Positions 36,513-45,322 of a stretch of DNA of 64,000 nucleotides are shown here, piece by piece; position 1 is the first letter of the stretch, and each line of letters starts with the position of its first letter. The notes beneath the pieces were generated by a model that was not told the DNA's origin, did not search any database, and worked only from the letters and a program-made list of their open reading frames with translations. Made by a program: the position numbers and the translations under genes. The stretch is from Anaerolineaceae bacterium (GTDB lineage Bacteria; Chloroflexota; Anaerolineae; Aggregatilineales; Phototrophicaceae). Location: NCBI GenBank assembly GCA_016124855.1, contig WGMX01000024.1, positions 124,001 through 188,000 on the forward strand. Direction: 5' to 3'.

Positions 36513-36893
36513 ATGAGCAAACAAGTTGTCGCAACCGAAAAAGCACCCGGTGCGTCCGGCCCTTATTCACAGGGAATCGTCGCCAATGGTTTCATATTTG
36601 TCGCGGGGCAAATTGCGCTCGTGCCGGGAACAAAAGATTTCGTCGCGGGTGGCATCAAAGAACAAACCGCGCAGGTCTTGAATAACCTCAAAGCCATTCT
36701 GGAAGCCGGTGGCAGCAGTATGGATAAAATCGTCAAGACAACTGTTTTTCTGAGTGATGTGAATGCTTTTGCCGAGATGAATGGGATTTATGCCACGTTC
36801 TTTGGCGACAATCCACCGGCGCGTTCTACCGTACAGGCGGTTCTGCCCCGGGCTGGTGCGCTGGTCGAAATTGAGTGTATCGCATTAGTTTAG
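36513..36893 (+). CDS. ridA: RidA-family enamine/imine deaminase
   Basis: RidA hydrolyses reactive 2-aminoacrylate and related enamines made by PLP enzymes. The short chain shows the whole family pattern: APGASGPYSQGIVANGFIFV, then EQTAQVLNNLKAILEAGG, KTTVFLSD and the catalytic Arg in PPARSTVQAVLPRAGALVEI. The length of 126 residues is normal. ATG 36513 has GAGGA eight bases upstream; the longer frame start at 36492 lacks a site. It may limit damage from branched-chain amino acid synthesis (compare ilvD downstream), but no operon link is visible. Confidence 0.93.
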   Translation: MSKQVVATEKAPGASGPYSQGIVANGFIFVAGQIALVPGTKDFVAGGIKEQTAQVLNNLKAILEAGGSSMDKIVKTTVFLSDVNAFAEMNGIYATFFGDNPPARSTVQAVLPRAGALVEIECIALV

Positions 36894-36929
36894 TGCGCTT
36901 CCAAAACTTTCAAAATACATACGCACATG

Positions 36930-36964
36930 AGAGGCATATCGAAAAAGATGTGCCTCTTTTTATT
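36930..36964 (+). terminator. Terminator after ridA
   Basis: A 10-bp stem (AGAGGCATAT with ATGTGCCTCT, one G-U pair) and eight-base loop run into TTTTTATTT, 37 bases after the stop. Confidence 0.88.
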
Positions 36965-37081
36965 TCCGCTAAAGATAACCCGAAACCTATGATGGTGTTC
37001 ACTGCATGTTTTGCGGCAGCCATGCCACAATATACTCAGGGTGGTTGTGTCGGTAAAGCGTCGGATATAGAGAGGTGGCTC

Positions 37082-37603
37082 ATGACGTACCGAATTTTAG
37101 TGGCTTATGCCAGCAAACATGGGGCAACCGCAGAAATTGCCCGGAAAATAGGGGATATTCTCGGGCAGGCCGGCTTAAAAGTGAATGTACTCCCTGCGGA
37201 TAAGGTTATTGACCTCACACCATTTGATGCGGTTGTCTTAGGAAGCGCCGTATATGCTGGCAGTTGGTGTCAAGAGGCCATTAAATTCTTGGAAGATTAT
37301 AAAACCTTGCTGACAAAGCTTCCCGTATGGTTGTTCTCCAGCGGTCCAATGGGGGAAGGCGATCCTGTGAGCTTGGTAAACGGTTGGCATTTTCCAAGCG
37401 CACAGCGGCCCATCGCTGACCGTATTCATGCGCGGGATATCGCCTTGTTTCATGGCGCGATTGATCTGGAAAAACTCAATTTTGCCGAAAAGCAGATTGT
37501 GAAAGAGTTTAAACCACTGCTAGGGGATTACCGGGATTGGGATGCCATCACCAAATGGGCGGTGAGTATTGTGGCTTCTCTTCGACCTGAAGTGGCGGAA
37601 TAA
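37082..37603 (+). CDS. Flavodoxin-like protein (protoporphyrinogen oxidase HemG type)
   Basis: ATG 37082 has GAGAGG just upstream and gives 173 residues; a longer in-frame start at 36875 runs through the ridA stop and terminator and is unlikely. The FMN phosphate loop is VAYASKHGATAEIA, and the second flavin contact is VVLGSAVYAGSW. WLFSSGPMGEGDP and the C-terminal KWAVSIVASLRP fit the flavodoxin family that includes menaquinone-dependent HemG. Whether it oxidises protoporphyrinogen is unknown; no other heme genes are near. Confidence 0.85.
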   Translation: MTYRILVAYASKHGATAEIARKIGDILGQAGLKVNVLPADKVIDLTPFDAVVLGSAVYAGSWCQEAIKFLEDYKTLLTKLPVWLFSSGPMGEGDPVSLVNGWHFPSAQRPIADRIHARDIALFHGAIDLEKLNFAEKQIVKEFKPLLGDYRDWDAITKWAVSIVASLRPEVAE

Positions 37604-37612
37604 TCGCAAGCG

Positions 37613-38020
37613 CTAGGCAACGTATGACGCTTTTTGTTCACGCTTAACCCGGATTTCAGAGATCAGCCGGAGCGCATCCTGCATATCTCTTGCTGGTCGT
37701 GGTGTTTTCAAAACCGATAGCGGAAACAAACTGTTCATAATATTGGCGAGGAGTTGCAACATGCTGTTTGCACCCAAGACAATGACGACTCCGCGTTTTG
37801 GACTATCCCAACTACCCACTTTACGGATATGAGTCATGGCTTGGGGTGGTAAGTGGCTACCCTTCCGAAAGTCCAGAATAATGTCGATAACCTGATTAGT
37901 TTCAGCGAACATCGTATCCCGTTTAGGATTGGTTGCGTAATATTCATCCCACGTCCAAGGGTCAAAAAACGTGTAACAGATGATTGTCTTTTCAGCATCG
38001 TCCCAATCCAATTCAATCAT
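37613..38020 (-). CDS. STAS/SpoIIAA-like hypothetical protein (135 aa)
   Basis: AAAGG lies ahead of the ATG. The chain alternates strand and helix: IICYTFFDPWTWDEYYA, VIDIILDFRKGSHLPPQ, RGVVIVLGANSMLQLLANI. The same order of features appears in the protein at 40028-40447, and the fold impression is STAS-like (anti-sigma antagonist or lipid-binding type). No conserved Ser for phosphorylation is obvious. Convergent with the flavodoxin gene, nine bases apart. Confidence 0.6.
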   Translation of the reverse strand: MIELDWDDAEKTIICYTFFDPWTWDEYYATNPKRDTMFAETNQVIDIILDFRKGSHLPPQAMTHIRKVGSWDSPKRGVVIVLGANSMLQLLANIMNSLFPLSVLKTPRPARDMQDALRLISEIRVKREQKASYVA

Positions 38021-38103
38021 GACGTGTCAGCCTTTGGGATCGTTCACATATATAGTTAATTATGACTGTAATGTTGCTATCCGTCAATCATCATTAATGA
38101 AAT

Positions 38104-38137
38104 AAAAAACCCCTATTTGTTTCCAATAAGGGTTTTT
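38104..38137 (-). terminator. Terminator after ilvD (minus strand)
   Basis: Arms at 38105-38117 and 38125-38137 pair over 13 bases with one mismatch; on the minus strand the stem is followed by a T-rich run. It lies 27 bases past the ilvD stop. Confidence 0.85.
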
Positions 38138-38163
38138 GAGATTACTTTAGTCTGGATAGCAGC

Positions 38164-39873
38164 TTATCCGACGACGTTGGTCGCTGCGCCGTCATCAGCT
38201 TGGTAAGCGGTCTTGGCATACTTCGCCATCACGCCGCTGGTGTAGTGCGGCTTGGGAGGAGTCCATGCTGCCGCGCGTTTTTCCAGTTCGGCTGCGCTCA
38301 GTTCAACATTCAGCGTTCGCGCATCAATATCAACGTTGATGATGTCGCCTTCTTGCAGCAACCCAATCGGCCCACCCAGCATGGCTTCCGGCGCGATGTG
38401 ACCGATGCACATACCGCGTGTTGCCCCGCTAAACCGCCCGTCAGTGATCAGCAGCACATCACGGCCTAAACCTTGTCCGGTGATGGCTGCGGTTACGCCC
38501 AACATCTCGCGCATTCCCGGCCCACCGACTGGCCCTTCATATCGGATAATAACCACATCGCCTGCAACAATCTGCCGCGATTGGACAGCGTGCATCGCAT
38601 CCTCTTCACGGTCGAAAATGCGCGCTGGCCCACGATGCGTGCGGGGTTCGTCACCCTTGAGTTTAATCACGCAGCCGCGTGGGGCGAGATTGCCCTTCAG
38701 AATATGCAATCCACCTTCTTGGCTAATCGGATTGTCCCAGTTGTAGATCACCTTTTGACCGGGCGTTTCGACGGCAGTTGCCGCTTCCTGAGCCAGCGTC
38801 TTGCCGGTTGCCGTTAACGCGCTGCCATCAGCAAATCCGCCATCCACCAACCGCTTGGCAATTAACCGGTTGCCACCCGCTTTGTGCGCGTCAACAGCGG
38901 TATATTTACCAGTTGGCAGCATATCTGCGATCAACGGGGTCTTCTTACTGATGGCTTCGATGTCATCCAGTGTGAAGGGGATGCCCGCCTCACGCGCAAA
39001 GGCCAAAGTATGCAGCACGCCGTTGGTCGAGCCGCCGGTTGTCGCAACCGCTGCAACCGCGTTTTCTAGGGCAGTGCGCGTAATGAGTTTGCTCGGACGG
39101 ATATCCTCCGCGATCATCTTGAGGATTAATTCGCCCACTTTGTAAGAGACATTATCCTTTCCATTGTCCATCGCAGGGATGTCAGCATAACCCATCGGGC
39201 AAATGCCGAGGATTTCACCCACAATGCCCATGGTATTAGCGGTGAATTGACCACCACAAGCGCCGGGGCCGGGGCAGGCAGCGTCTTCAACTTCTTTGAA
39301 TTCCTCTGCGCTAATCTTACCGGCAGCATAAGCACCCGCTGCTTCAAATACACTTTGCACCGTCAAATCTTTGCCGCGCAAGTTACCCGGCATAATCGAA
39401 CCGCCGTACAACATAACCGAAGGCACATCCAAACGAATGAGCGCCATAATCGCACCGGGCATGGTTTTGTCACAAGCTGCCAGCGCAATTACGCCGTCAA
39501 AGTAATTGGCACGTCCGATAAGTTCAATGCTGTCAGCGATCATCTCGCGGCTGATGAGCGAGGCTTTCATGCCTTCCGTACCCATCGTGATACCGTCGGA
39601 AATGCTGACGGTGTTGAATTCAAACGGCGTTCCACCTGCTGCGCGAATGCCTTCTTTCAATTTATGGGCGAGGCGGCGCAAATGAAAATTGCACGGGCCA
39701 ACTTCCGTCCATGTGTTGGCGATACCAATCAGCGGCTTGGCGAGGTCGGCATCGGTCAGGCCGATGGCTTTGAGCATGGCACGGGCAGCAGCACGGTCAT
39801 TGCCTTCGACCAAGGTGCGGCTGCGGGCATTCAGCTTGGCAAGCTGATCCCGAACTTCCGGTGAGTCAGACAT
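38164..39873 (-). CDS. ilvD: Dihydroxy-acid dehydratase
   Basis: This enzyme dehydrates 2,3-dihydroxy-isovalerate and -methylvalerate in valine/isoleucine synthesis using an iron-sulfur cluster. Cluster cysteines are in [18 protein letters not shown] and [16 protein letters not shown]. The other family signatures are complete: [20 protein letters not shown] and the C-terminal [19 protein letters not shown]. The length of 569 residues is typical. AGGAG lies six bases upstream of the ATG. It stands alone, with no ilvB/N/C/E neighbours. It has its own terminator. Confidence 0.96.
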   Translation of the reverse strand: MSDSPEVRDQLAKLNARSRTLVEGNDRAAARAMLKAIGLTDADLAKPLIGIANTWTEVGPCNFHLRRLAHKLKEGIRAAGGTPFEFNTVSISDGITMGTEGMKASLISREMIADSIELIGRANYFDGVIALAACDKTMPGAIMALIRLDVPSVMLYGGSIMPGNLRGKDLTVQSVFEAAGAYAAGKISAEEFKEVEDAACPGPGACGGQFTANTMGIVGEILGICPMGYADIPAMDNGKDNVSYKVGELILKMIAEDIRPSKLITRTALENAVAAVATTGGSTNGVLHTLAFAREAGIPFTLDDIEAISKKTPLIADMLPTGKYTAVDAHKAGGNRLIAKRLVDGGFADGSALTATGKTLAQEAATAVETPGQKVIYNWDNPISQEGGLHILKGNLAPRGCVIKLKGDEPRTHRGPARIFDREEDAMHAVQSRQIVAGDVVIIRYEGPVGGPGMREMLGVTAAITGQGLGRDVLLITDGRFSGATRGMCIGHIAPEAMLGGPIGLLQEGDIINVDIDARTLNVELSAAELEKRAAAWTPPKPHYTSGVMAKYAKTAYQADDGAATNVVG

Positions 39874-40027
39874 ACGAGGCTCCTAAATATTTTTATGAGT
39901 GTACAGCATCAGTATAACGCGGCGCACAGAATTGGCGAAGGACGAGTAAGCCCATTCTCTATGCTTTTGCAGCCGACTACAGCGTATGCTATGAAGAACT
40001 GATTTTCAGCAGTTGGGGAGAAATATC

Positions 40028-40447
40028 TTGGAATATAAGGTCGGTTGGTTGGTTGCGCAGCGCGTGCTTCACCTGCAAATTAGTGGAGATTTTGACATCG
40101 AAACCGTGCAAAGCGGCCTTGCCGAAGTGAAAGCGTTTGTCGATTCGGGCATCGCGCCGGTGCAGGTCATCGTCGATCTAACCGCTATCACCAAAATGCC
40201 TACCCATTTGCGTGATATCATCAGCCAGATGGGTGACATGCGCTATCATCCCAACGGCGGTTGGATCATCACCATTAGCAACAGCGTGATGCTGCGCTTT
40301 GCCGGACAAATCGCCAGCGTGTTTCTGGGGGCAAAGCATCGCTCAGTCGCAACCTTTAAGGAAGCGGTGGAAACTATTAGTCACATCGACCCCGGCGTGG
40401 CAGATGCCCTTCGCCAGATAGTCGCCACTAACCCGGACATGCCGTAG
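40028..40447 (+). CDS. STAS/SpoIIAA-like hypothetical protein (139 aa)
   Basis: TTG 40028 is preferred, with GGGGAG seven bases ahead; TTG 40013 overlaps that site. The pattern is LHLQISGDFDIETVQSGLAE, VQVIVDLTAITKMP, GGWIITISNSVMLRFAG. It shares the strand/helix order and the Asp and Asn-x-Met positions of the protein at 37613-38020, so the two look like distant paralogues flanking ilvD. Its role is unknown; it could be a regulator that acts by protein contact. Confidence 0.65.
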   Translation: MEYKVGWLVAQRVLHLQISGDFDIETVQSGLAEVKAFVDSGIAPVQVIVDLTAITKMPTHLRDIISQMGDMRYHPNGGWIITISNSVMLRFAGQIASVFLGAKHRSVATFKEAVETISHIDPGVADALRQIVATNPDMP

Positions 40448-40452
40448 GTCGA

Positions 40453-41205
40453 TTACGGAACACTCGTCCAGAACTTTTCCATACGGGCATTGAAATCAAG
40501 ACCGTTTTGCTGAGGTGCATGCCCGAATCCGGTGATGACTGTGCGTTGTGCGTTGAGTGCCTTGGCGACCGCGTCGCAGATATGTTCCCATGCCTCACGA
40601 TGTCCACCCGAAATCACTAGCGAAGGAACACCTGCCGCCACAACTTTTTCCGTCAGTTGGCCGGTGGGCAGCGCATTCGGGTTGGGTTTGAGCAGGTTAG
40701 GCAAATTTTCAGACATCAAGCGGTAATTTTCGGGCAGCGGATCAGGCCATTCTTTCTGGACGCCTAACACATTCGCGAAGGCAATCGCCCTCTGACGGAG
40801 GTCGGGAATTTGCACAGCTTGCATAATTTCCATCAACATCTGAAGCACAACCGGATCGCTCGCGGCAATGTCCATCGTGTTCGGTTCGATGAGCGTCAGT
40901 GAACGCACCATTTCCGGTCGTTTTGCGGCAGCCCGCAGAACAACGCCACCGCCATAGGAATTGCCCACAACATGCATGCGTTCGGTCAGCAGTTCCTCGA
41001 CCACCAGATCAGCGTCAGCATCAATGTTAGTGACTCCCTCTGCGGGTGTTTTTCCATGTCCGGGCAGATCAGGCAGCAGCAGTGTGAATGTTTGGGACAG
41101 CGGCATTTGCGCTTCGTAAGCCGAAAGCCCGCCGCCTTCTTCGCCACCGTGAACCATCAGAACCTTGGGGCCGCTGCCTCGTATTTCAACGTGAAGTTTA
41201 CCCAT
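40453..41205 (-). CDS. Alpha/beta hydrolase
   Basis: AAGGAG precedes ATG 41205, giving 250 residues; a longer frame start at 41247 has no site. The oxyanion turn is VHGGEEGGG, the nucleophile elbow VVGNSYGGGVVL (Ser), and the catalytic His is in GFGHAPQQ. The acid is probably the Glu of GGHREAW or an earlier Asp. The family covers esterases, lactonases and haloperoxidase-like enzymes, and no motif here singles out a substrate. It is convergent with the STAS-like gene, five bases apart. Confidence 0.88.
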   Translation of the reverse strand: MGKLHVEIRGSGPKVLMVHGGEEGGGLSAYEAQMPLSQTFTLLLPDLPGHGKTPAEGVTNIDADADLVVEELLTERMHVVGNSYGGGVVLRAAAKRPEMVRSLTLIEPNTMDIAASDPVVLQMLMEIMQAVQIPDLRQRAIAFANVLGVQKEWPDPLPENYRLMSENLPNLLKPNPNALPTGQLTEKVVAAGVPSLVISGGHREAWEHICDAVAKALNAQRTVITGFGHAPQQNGLDFNARMEKFWTSVP

Positions 41206-41598
41206 GAGATCGGTTCTCCTTTTAATCAACTGCGGGCATTTTACCAACTATAAACCATTTGTTGGCGATGGTCGATTAAGCTACGCGAATATATACGTCT
41301 CATTCTGTGATTTGAAGCAGGCATTTCTACTGATGACAGCCAAAGTGTTTGATGCCCTTATTTCTTTCGCGCCTCATCATTGCTGTCTGGTTTGGACACA
41401 TGCACATCAAACAGTCAATCAAGAAAAACTTCGCCAGCAACCTGACGCAGCCTACCAATCGGATGGATGGATAAGCTCTATTGAGACCGAAATCTCAATA
41501 TATCTGAAAAATTCGTAATAATTTCATGAGATTGGTATGCACAATAAATCTATTACGCCTATTATAAATAGTAAAGTTATTAGTGGGAGGGTATACAG
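41206..41598. other. Gene-free region with inverted repeats upstream of the CAP protein gene
   Basis: No convincing gene is present; an open frame at 41331-41518 (62 codons) lacks a ribosome site and family features. Two perfect inverted repeats lie near the right end: ATTGAGA-N6-TCTCAAT (41480-41499) and CTATT-ATA-AATAG (41559-41571). Both could be operators or promoter parts for the gene at 41599. Confidence 0.5.
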
Positions 41599-42909
41599 AT
41601 GTTATCTTACAATAAGTATTTCACGAAGCTGCTGTCACGTTTATTCTTGTTCGTGATAGCCCTGTTGGGACTTGTCTACCTTCCTCAAATCACATTAGCG
41701 CAGCAAACTGAAAATGATACGGCTAAAGCGTCTGAAATTCTGGCACAGGTTAATGCGTGGCGCATCGCAAATGGTCTTTGGCCACTAACCTCTAACACCA
41801 CGCTGGACGCGCTGGCGTTAGCACAGGCCAATTATGTGCTGCCTTTCGCCTTGAACATCGACGACGAATCGCTTTTCCACCTTGATGCCAAACAGCGTAA
41901 TCCTCGCCAGCGCGGCGCGGCGGCAGGCTGGCCGATTTATGGCACGAACGCCGATCACATTGAAATAGGAGAAAATGCCGGCGTAGGGGGCAGCAAATTC
42001 GTCATGAACTTCTGGAAAGGGTCACCTATCCATGCCAAAGCGGCGCTCAGTACCACTTATCGCGAAGTCGGCGTTGCGGCACTTCCGATGAAGGGCGGCC
42101 TGTATTTATACATGATGGATTTCGGCGCGCGTCCCGGTGTGCTGCCGGTTGTCATCGCTGCTGACGGTAAGCATCTCTGGCTGACCGAAGAAAAATCGCG
42201 CTATGCCAACGTCTCGGCCACCACTCAGGTTCGCTTGTTGGATGCTTCCGGCAACCCGCTTACGGATTTAATGAAATGGTCGCCAAGCATTCTCATTCCC
42301 GATAATTCGACACCGAATTTTCAGGTTGTCTACACCAATGGTGCTGACCAAGTGACGACCTTGGTGAATCGTGACCCATCAGCGGTCGTAAATATTCAGG
42401 CCACGCCCACAACTATCGGCGCACTCCCAACCGCGACTCCCACCGTATCCGCGACCAATGCCACCAGCGCTGCATCGACTGTCGTGCCGAATGTCACCCC
42501 GACCGTTCCTGCACCCGTCGCTACCGCCATCCCGACCGTGAATCCTGCCACTGCTGACATCTTAATAACCTATGATGCGAATTCCTTGTTCCTCCGAAAT
42601 AACAGCAGCAGCCCCATCAACATTAACGGCCTATCGTTAATTGGCAGCGGTGTCACAGTTGGAACGCCCTTATGGTCGAGGTTCTCAGAGTTTCCAGTAG
42701 ATGCCTTTCCGTCATCTCACTGTCTGGCTATCGAGCTTACTGGTACGGATTTGCCTATTCCCTCCACCTGCAAATGGACGCGCGGCATCATCACCCTCAC
42801 TGCTGCCAAAATCTTCTGGACGAAAGATGATTTTATCGTCTCGGTAAACGGAACGACGCTGGCAACCTGCAAAGTCAATGCCGGTCAATGTGCCATTGAT
42901 TTACCCTAA
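41599..42909 (+). CDS. Secreted CAP/SCP-domain protein with Thr/Pro linker
   Basis: GGGAGGG lies just ahead of the ATG. A signal peptide (SRLFLFVIALLGLVYLPQ) is followed by a CAP domain (about residues 45-190): ILAQVNAWRIANGLWPLTSN, ALALAQANYVL, HIEIGENAGVG and YREVGVAALP match the cysteine-rich secretory protein/PR-1 fold. A beta segment (about 190-270) and a Thr/Pro-rich linker (270-315) lead to a C-terminal module (about 320-436) with LITYDANSLFLRNNSSSPIN and paired cysteines. Such tails occur in many secreted Chloroflexota proteins, as I recall. Substrate and partner are unknown. Confidence 0.82.
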   Translation: MLSYNKYFTKLLSRLFLFVIALLGLVYLPQITLAQQTENDTAKASEILAQVNAWRIANGLWPLTSNTTLDALALAQANYVLPFALNIDDESLFHLDAKQRNPRQRGAAAGWPIYGTNADHIEIGENAGVGGSKFVMNFWKGSPIHAKAALSTTYREVGVAALPMKGGLYLYMMDFGARPGVLPVVIAADGKHLWLTEEKSRYANVSATTQVRLLDASGNPLTDLMKWSPSILIPDNSTPNFQVVYTNGADQVTTLVNRDPSAVVNIQATPTTIGALPTATPTVSATNATSAASTVVPNVTPTVPAPVATAIPTVNPATADILITYDANSLFLRNNSSSPININGLSLIGSGVTVGTPLWSRFSEFPVDAFPSSHCLAIELTGTDLPIPSTCKWTRGIITLTAAKIFWTKDDFIVSVNGTTLATCKVNAGQCAIDLP

Positions 42910-42961
42910 TTGTGGCTTTCACCAGACGACACTTTTAGACTCTGATGAATCTTCTTCTCGT

Positions 42962-42991
42962 AGGGGAGGGTCTGTGACCCTCCCAGTTTTT
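42962..42991 (+). terminator. Terminator after CAP gene; variant of the dispersed repeat (copy 2)
   Basis: A perfect nine-base stem GGGAGGGTC/GACCCTCCC with a three-base loop, followed by TTTTT after two bases. The 5' flank CTCGTAGGGGAGGGTCT resembles the repeats at 27685 and 46109, so this copy appears to serve as a terminator. Confidence 0.8.
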
Positions 42992-43026
42992 CTCTGAATC
43001 GACCAAAACTGTCGTGAAAATTGTGG

Positions 43027-43794
43027 CTAGGGTGGAGCAAGAAAGAATTTAATAACCCCTTCAAAAACAAGAGACCGACGAGTAGGAAGTTTAATCCAAA
43101 TAACTGGCTTACTCGTTGATCTCTTTTTATATCCTTCCGCAAGACGAATTCTGCGTGGGAATTCAGCGTTAATCAGTTTGAGTTGTGACCATGCACGAAA
43201 ATCTCCATCTTCGGCAGTCATACCCTCTCTACTAGCGGTAAATTGCAAAAAAGTCATTTTCCCACCGTCGTTAATCTTCGCAAGCATATGGGACAGCGGA
43301 CCGTTCGCTTTATACACAATCGTTTTCAGCAATTCGACTAATTCCTCATAGGCTTGATATTCGTCGCTAAAATGAACTGTCGATCCATTTTGCCGCACGA
43401 GCCAATAGCGGGTGTATCCTATTCTGGGAAAGTCGTCATCTAGAAATATGGAAGTCCGTCTTCTACCGGCAACAAATTCTAGAACTAAATCATCTATTTC
43501 GTTTAGAAGTATCATATCACGCCGAAAAGGGGAGCAAATAACAAGCGCATCCGAGTAATATTCGATTTTAGAACGTTTTGTATGCCAAACTGCGAAAATA
43601 ATCGCCATAATCCCTATAAAGATTATTAAAGTGGAAAGAATATTGTTTTGCATAGCATAGGCAATGCTCCAAAACAAAACTAGGAAAAATCCAATTGGAA
43701 GAAAAGATCGAAGTAGAACTGCGGCAAACAACTTAGGATAAACAGCGACTGGTTTTCCAGCCGACAAACTCATATCAGTAGCGCGTGTTTCCAT
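43027..43794 (-). CDS. Membrane protein with a possible PH-like domain (255 aa)
   Basis: Two adjacent membrane helices (about 28-48 and 52-70) are followed by a cytoplasmic region of strands: KIEYYSDALVICSPFRRDMI, then FVAGRRRTSIFLDDD and RYWLVRQNGSTVHFS. This is the pattern of bacterial PH-like proteins that follow paired helices. The last 80 residues are basic. No enzymatic motif is seen. Base composition is more AT-rich than in its neighbours, hinting at a different history. It is convergent with the CAP gene and separated from it by the terminator. Confidence 0.65.
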   Translation of the reverse strand: METRATDMSLSAGKPVAVYPKLFAAVLLRSFLPIGFFLVLFWSIAYAMQNNILSTLIIFIGIMAIIFAVWHTKRSKIEYYSDALVICSPFRRDMILLNEIDDLVLEFVAGRRRTSIFLDDDFPRIGYTRYWLVRQNGSTVHFSDEYQAYEELVELLKTIVYKANGPLSHMLAKINDGGKMTFLQFTASREGMTAEDGDFRAWSQLKLINAEFPRRIRLAEGYKKRSTSKPVIWIKLPTRRSLVFEGVIKFFLAPP

Positions 43795-43936
43795 ATTATT
43801 CCAACTTTTGTCAAGCGATATTTATATCTTACTAGAAGTACAGATGAACAGGCGTTAATAGCTGATGGTTCGTTTCCGCTGCCATCGTTCGATGTTACAA
43901 TCACCGCAAATTTTGAACGCATCAAGAGAAAACATC

Positions 43937-44947
43937 ATGACCAAAACTTATGACATGCTCAATATGGGGCGCAGCTCGATTGATCTTTATTCCAACGACA
44001 TCGGCTCCCCCTTTGTCAATATCAATAGTTTCGCCGCTTATGTTGGTGGATCACCGCTCAACATTAGTGTAGGGGCGCATCGTCTTGGCTTGAAAACCGC
44101 ATTGTTGACTGCTGTCGGTGCTGATCCGGTAGGCGATTTTGTACTGAACTTTTTGAATAACGAGCAGGTGGAAACCAAGTTCATCCCGCGCAAACCCGGA
44201 CATCTGACCAGCGCCGTTCTGCTCGGCATCGAACCGCCCGATAAATTCCCCATCATGTTTTACCGTGAAAGCTGTGCTGATATTCAACTGTCGATTGATG
44301 ATGTGCTGGCCTCTCCCATCACCGATTGCAAAGTGTTTCAATTTGCTGGAACGAATTTAGCCAAAGAACCCTGCCGCAGTGCCACCATGTTTGCGGCTGA
44401 ACTGGCACATGACGCAGGCGCAAAAGTCGTTATGGACATTGATTTCCGTCCCGGACAGTGGCATGACCCGCGTGCTTTTGGTGCAGCCGTCCGTTCGATG
44501 ATGCGCTTGGTGGATGTCGTCATCGGCACTGAGGACGAGATTAACGCCGCCACGCTCACCGCGACCGAGCAGATGCAGCGCACACAGTCCGAAACCGATA
44601 CCCATATCGAGGGCGATGTTCAAGCGGGCATTCAGCGCTTGATGTCGCTTGGCCCCAAACTGCTCATCGAGAAGCGCGGTTCACACGGTGCGCGCATCCA
44701 CGAAGCAGGCAAATCGCCGGTGGATGTTCCCGGTTTTCCGGTGGAGATTTACAGCATTCTCGGCGCGGGTGATGCATTTGGCGGCGGTTTCCTGTATGGA
44801 TATGTCAACGGTTGGGATTTATATCGGTGTGCCCGACTCGGCAACGCCTGTGGTGCGATTGTCGTCACCCGTCACGGCTGCGCCAACTTTATGCCCACCA
44901 TGCCCGAAATCGAAGCCTTCACGGCAGGCTACGGCGGCTTGGATTAG
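43937..44947 (+). CDS. iolC: PfkB-family sugar kinase, 5-dehydro-2-deoxygluconokinase (IolC) type
   Basis: The N-terminal GRSSIDLYSNDIG and GGSPLNISVGAHRLGLKTAL and the C-terminal GAGDAFGGGFLYGYVNG are PfkB signatures, with the catalytic Asp in GAGDAF. The block DKFPIMFYRESCADIQLS is characteristic of IolC, which phosphorylates 5-dehydro-2-deoxy-D-gluconate in inositol breakdown. ATG 43937 is used; the open frame begins at 43865. No other iol gene is in the window, so the enzyme either supports a scattered pathway or uses a related sugar. Confidence 0.82.
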   Translation: MTKTYDMLNMGRSSIDLYSNDIGSPFVNINSFAAYVGGSPLNISVGAHRLGLKTALLTAVGADPVGDFVLNFLNNEQVETKFIPRKPGHLTSAVLLGIEPPDKFPIMFYRESCADIQLSIDDVLASPITDCKVFQFAGTNLAKEPCRSATMFAAELAHDAGAKVVMDIDFRPGQWHDPRAFGAAVRSMMRLVDVVIGTEDEINAATLTATEQMQRTQSETDTHIEGDVQAGIQRLMSLGPKLLIEKRGSHGARIHEAGKSPVDVPGFPVEIYSILGAGDAFGGGFLYGYVNGWDLYRCARLGNACGAIVVTRHGCANFMPTMPEIEAFTAGYGGLD

Positions 44948-45047
44948 ATTCTGAGCCTCTGGTGAGTGTTTGCTAAGTACACCCATCCCTGATAGCATAA
45001 TCCGGCGTAATATGATGCTAATAGTAGGGCAAACTGAGGAAATTAAA

Positions 45048-45260
45048 ATGGACATCGGACCAACCGAACTGATTATTATTCTGGTGATTGTGCTGCTGTT
45101 ATTCGGACCCGGTCGCATCGCCAATGTCGGTGGTGAAATGGGGAAGGCTATTGCCGAGTTTCGCAAAGGCTTGGCAAAAGGTGCGGATCGTGAAGAACCT
45201 GCCGCGCCCAAAGCTGATGTGCCGCCTGTTGCTTCCAGCACCAACGACACCGTCGCTTAG
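45048..45260 (+). CDS. tatA: Twin-arginine translocase subunit TatA/TatE
   Basis: The 70-residue protein begins MDIGPTELIIILVIVLLLFGPGR, given here in two parts: a short periplasmic start with the family Gly-x-x-Glu, then one membrane helix and the FGPGR hinge. An amphipathic helix follows (VGGEMGKAIAEFRKGLAKG), then a flexible tail. TatA oligomers form the pore for folded proteins. GAGGAAA lies before ATG 45048. No tatB or tatC lies nearby. A terminator follows directly. Confidence 0.92.
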   Translation: MDIGPTELIIILVIVLLLFGPGRIANVGGEMGKAIAEFRKGLAKGADREEPAAPKADVPPVASSTNDTVA

Positions 45261-45290
45261 TCATTTTTACTTCAGCTCTCGTTTTTCTGT

Positions 45291-45320
45291 CGGGAGGCTT
45301 TTGTTCCTCCCGATTTTGTT
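45291..45320 (+). terminator. Terminator after tatA (may serve both strands)
   Basis: CGGGAGG/CCTCCCG stem with an eight-base loop, then ATTTTGTTTT. It lies just before the convergent sirtuin gene stop at 45323. Confidence 0.85.
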
Positions 45321-45322
45321 TT

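Noticed and set aside
41331..41518. 62-codon plus-strand open frame upstream of the CAP gene
   Set aside because: No ribosome site, no recognisable features, and it covers the inverted repeat.
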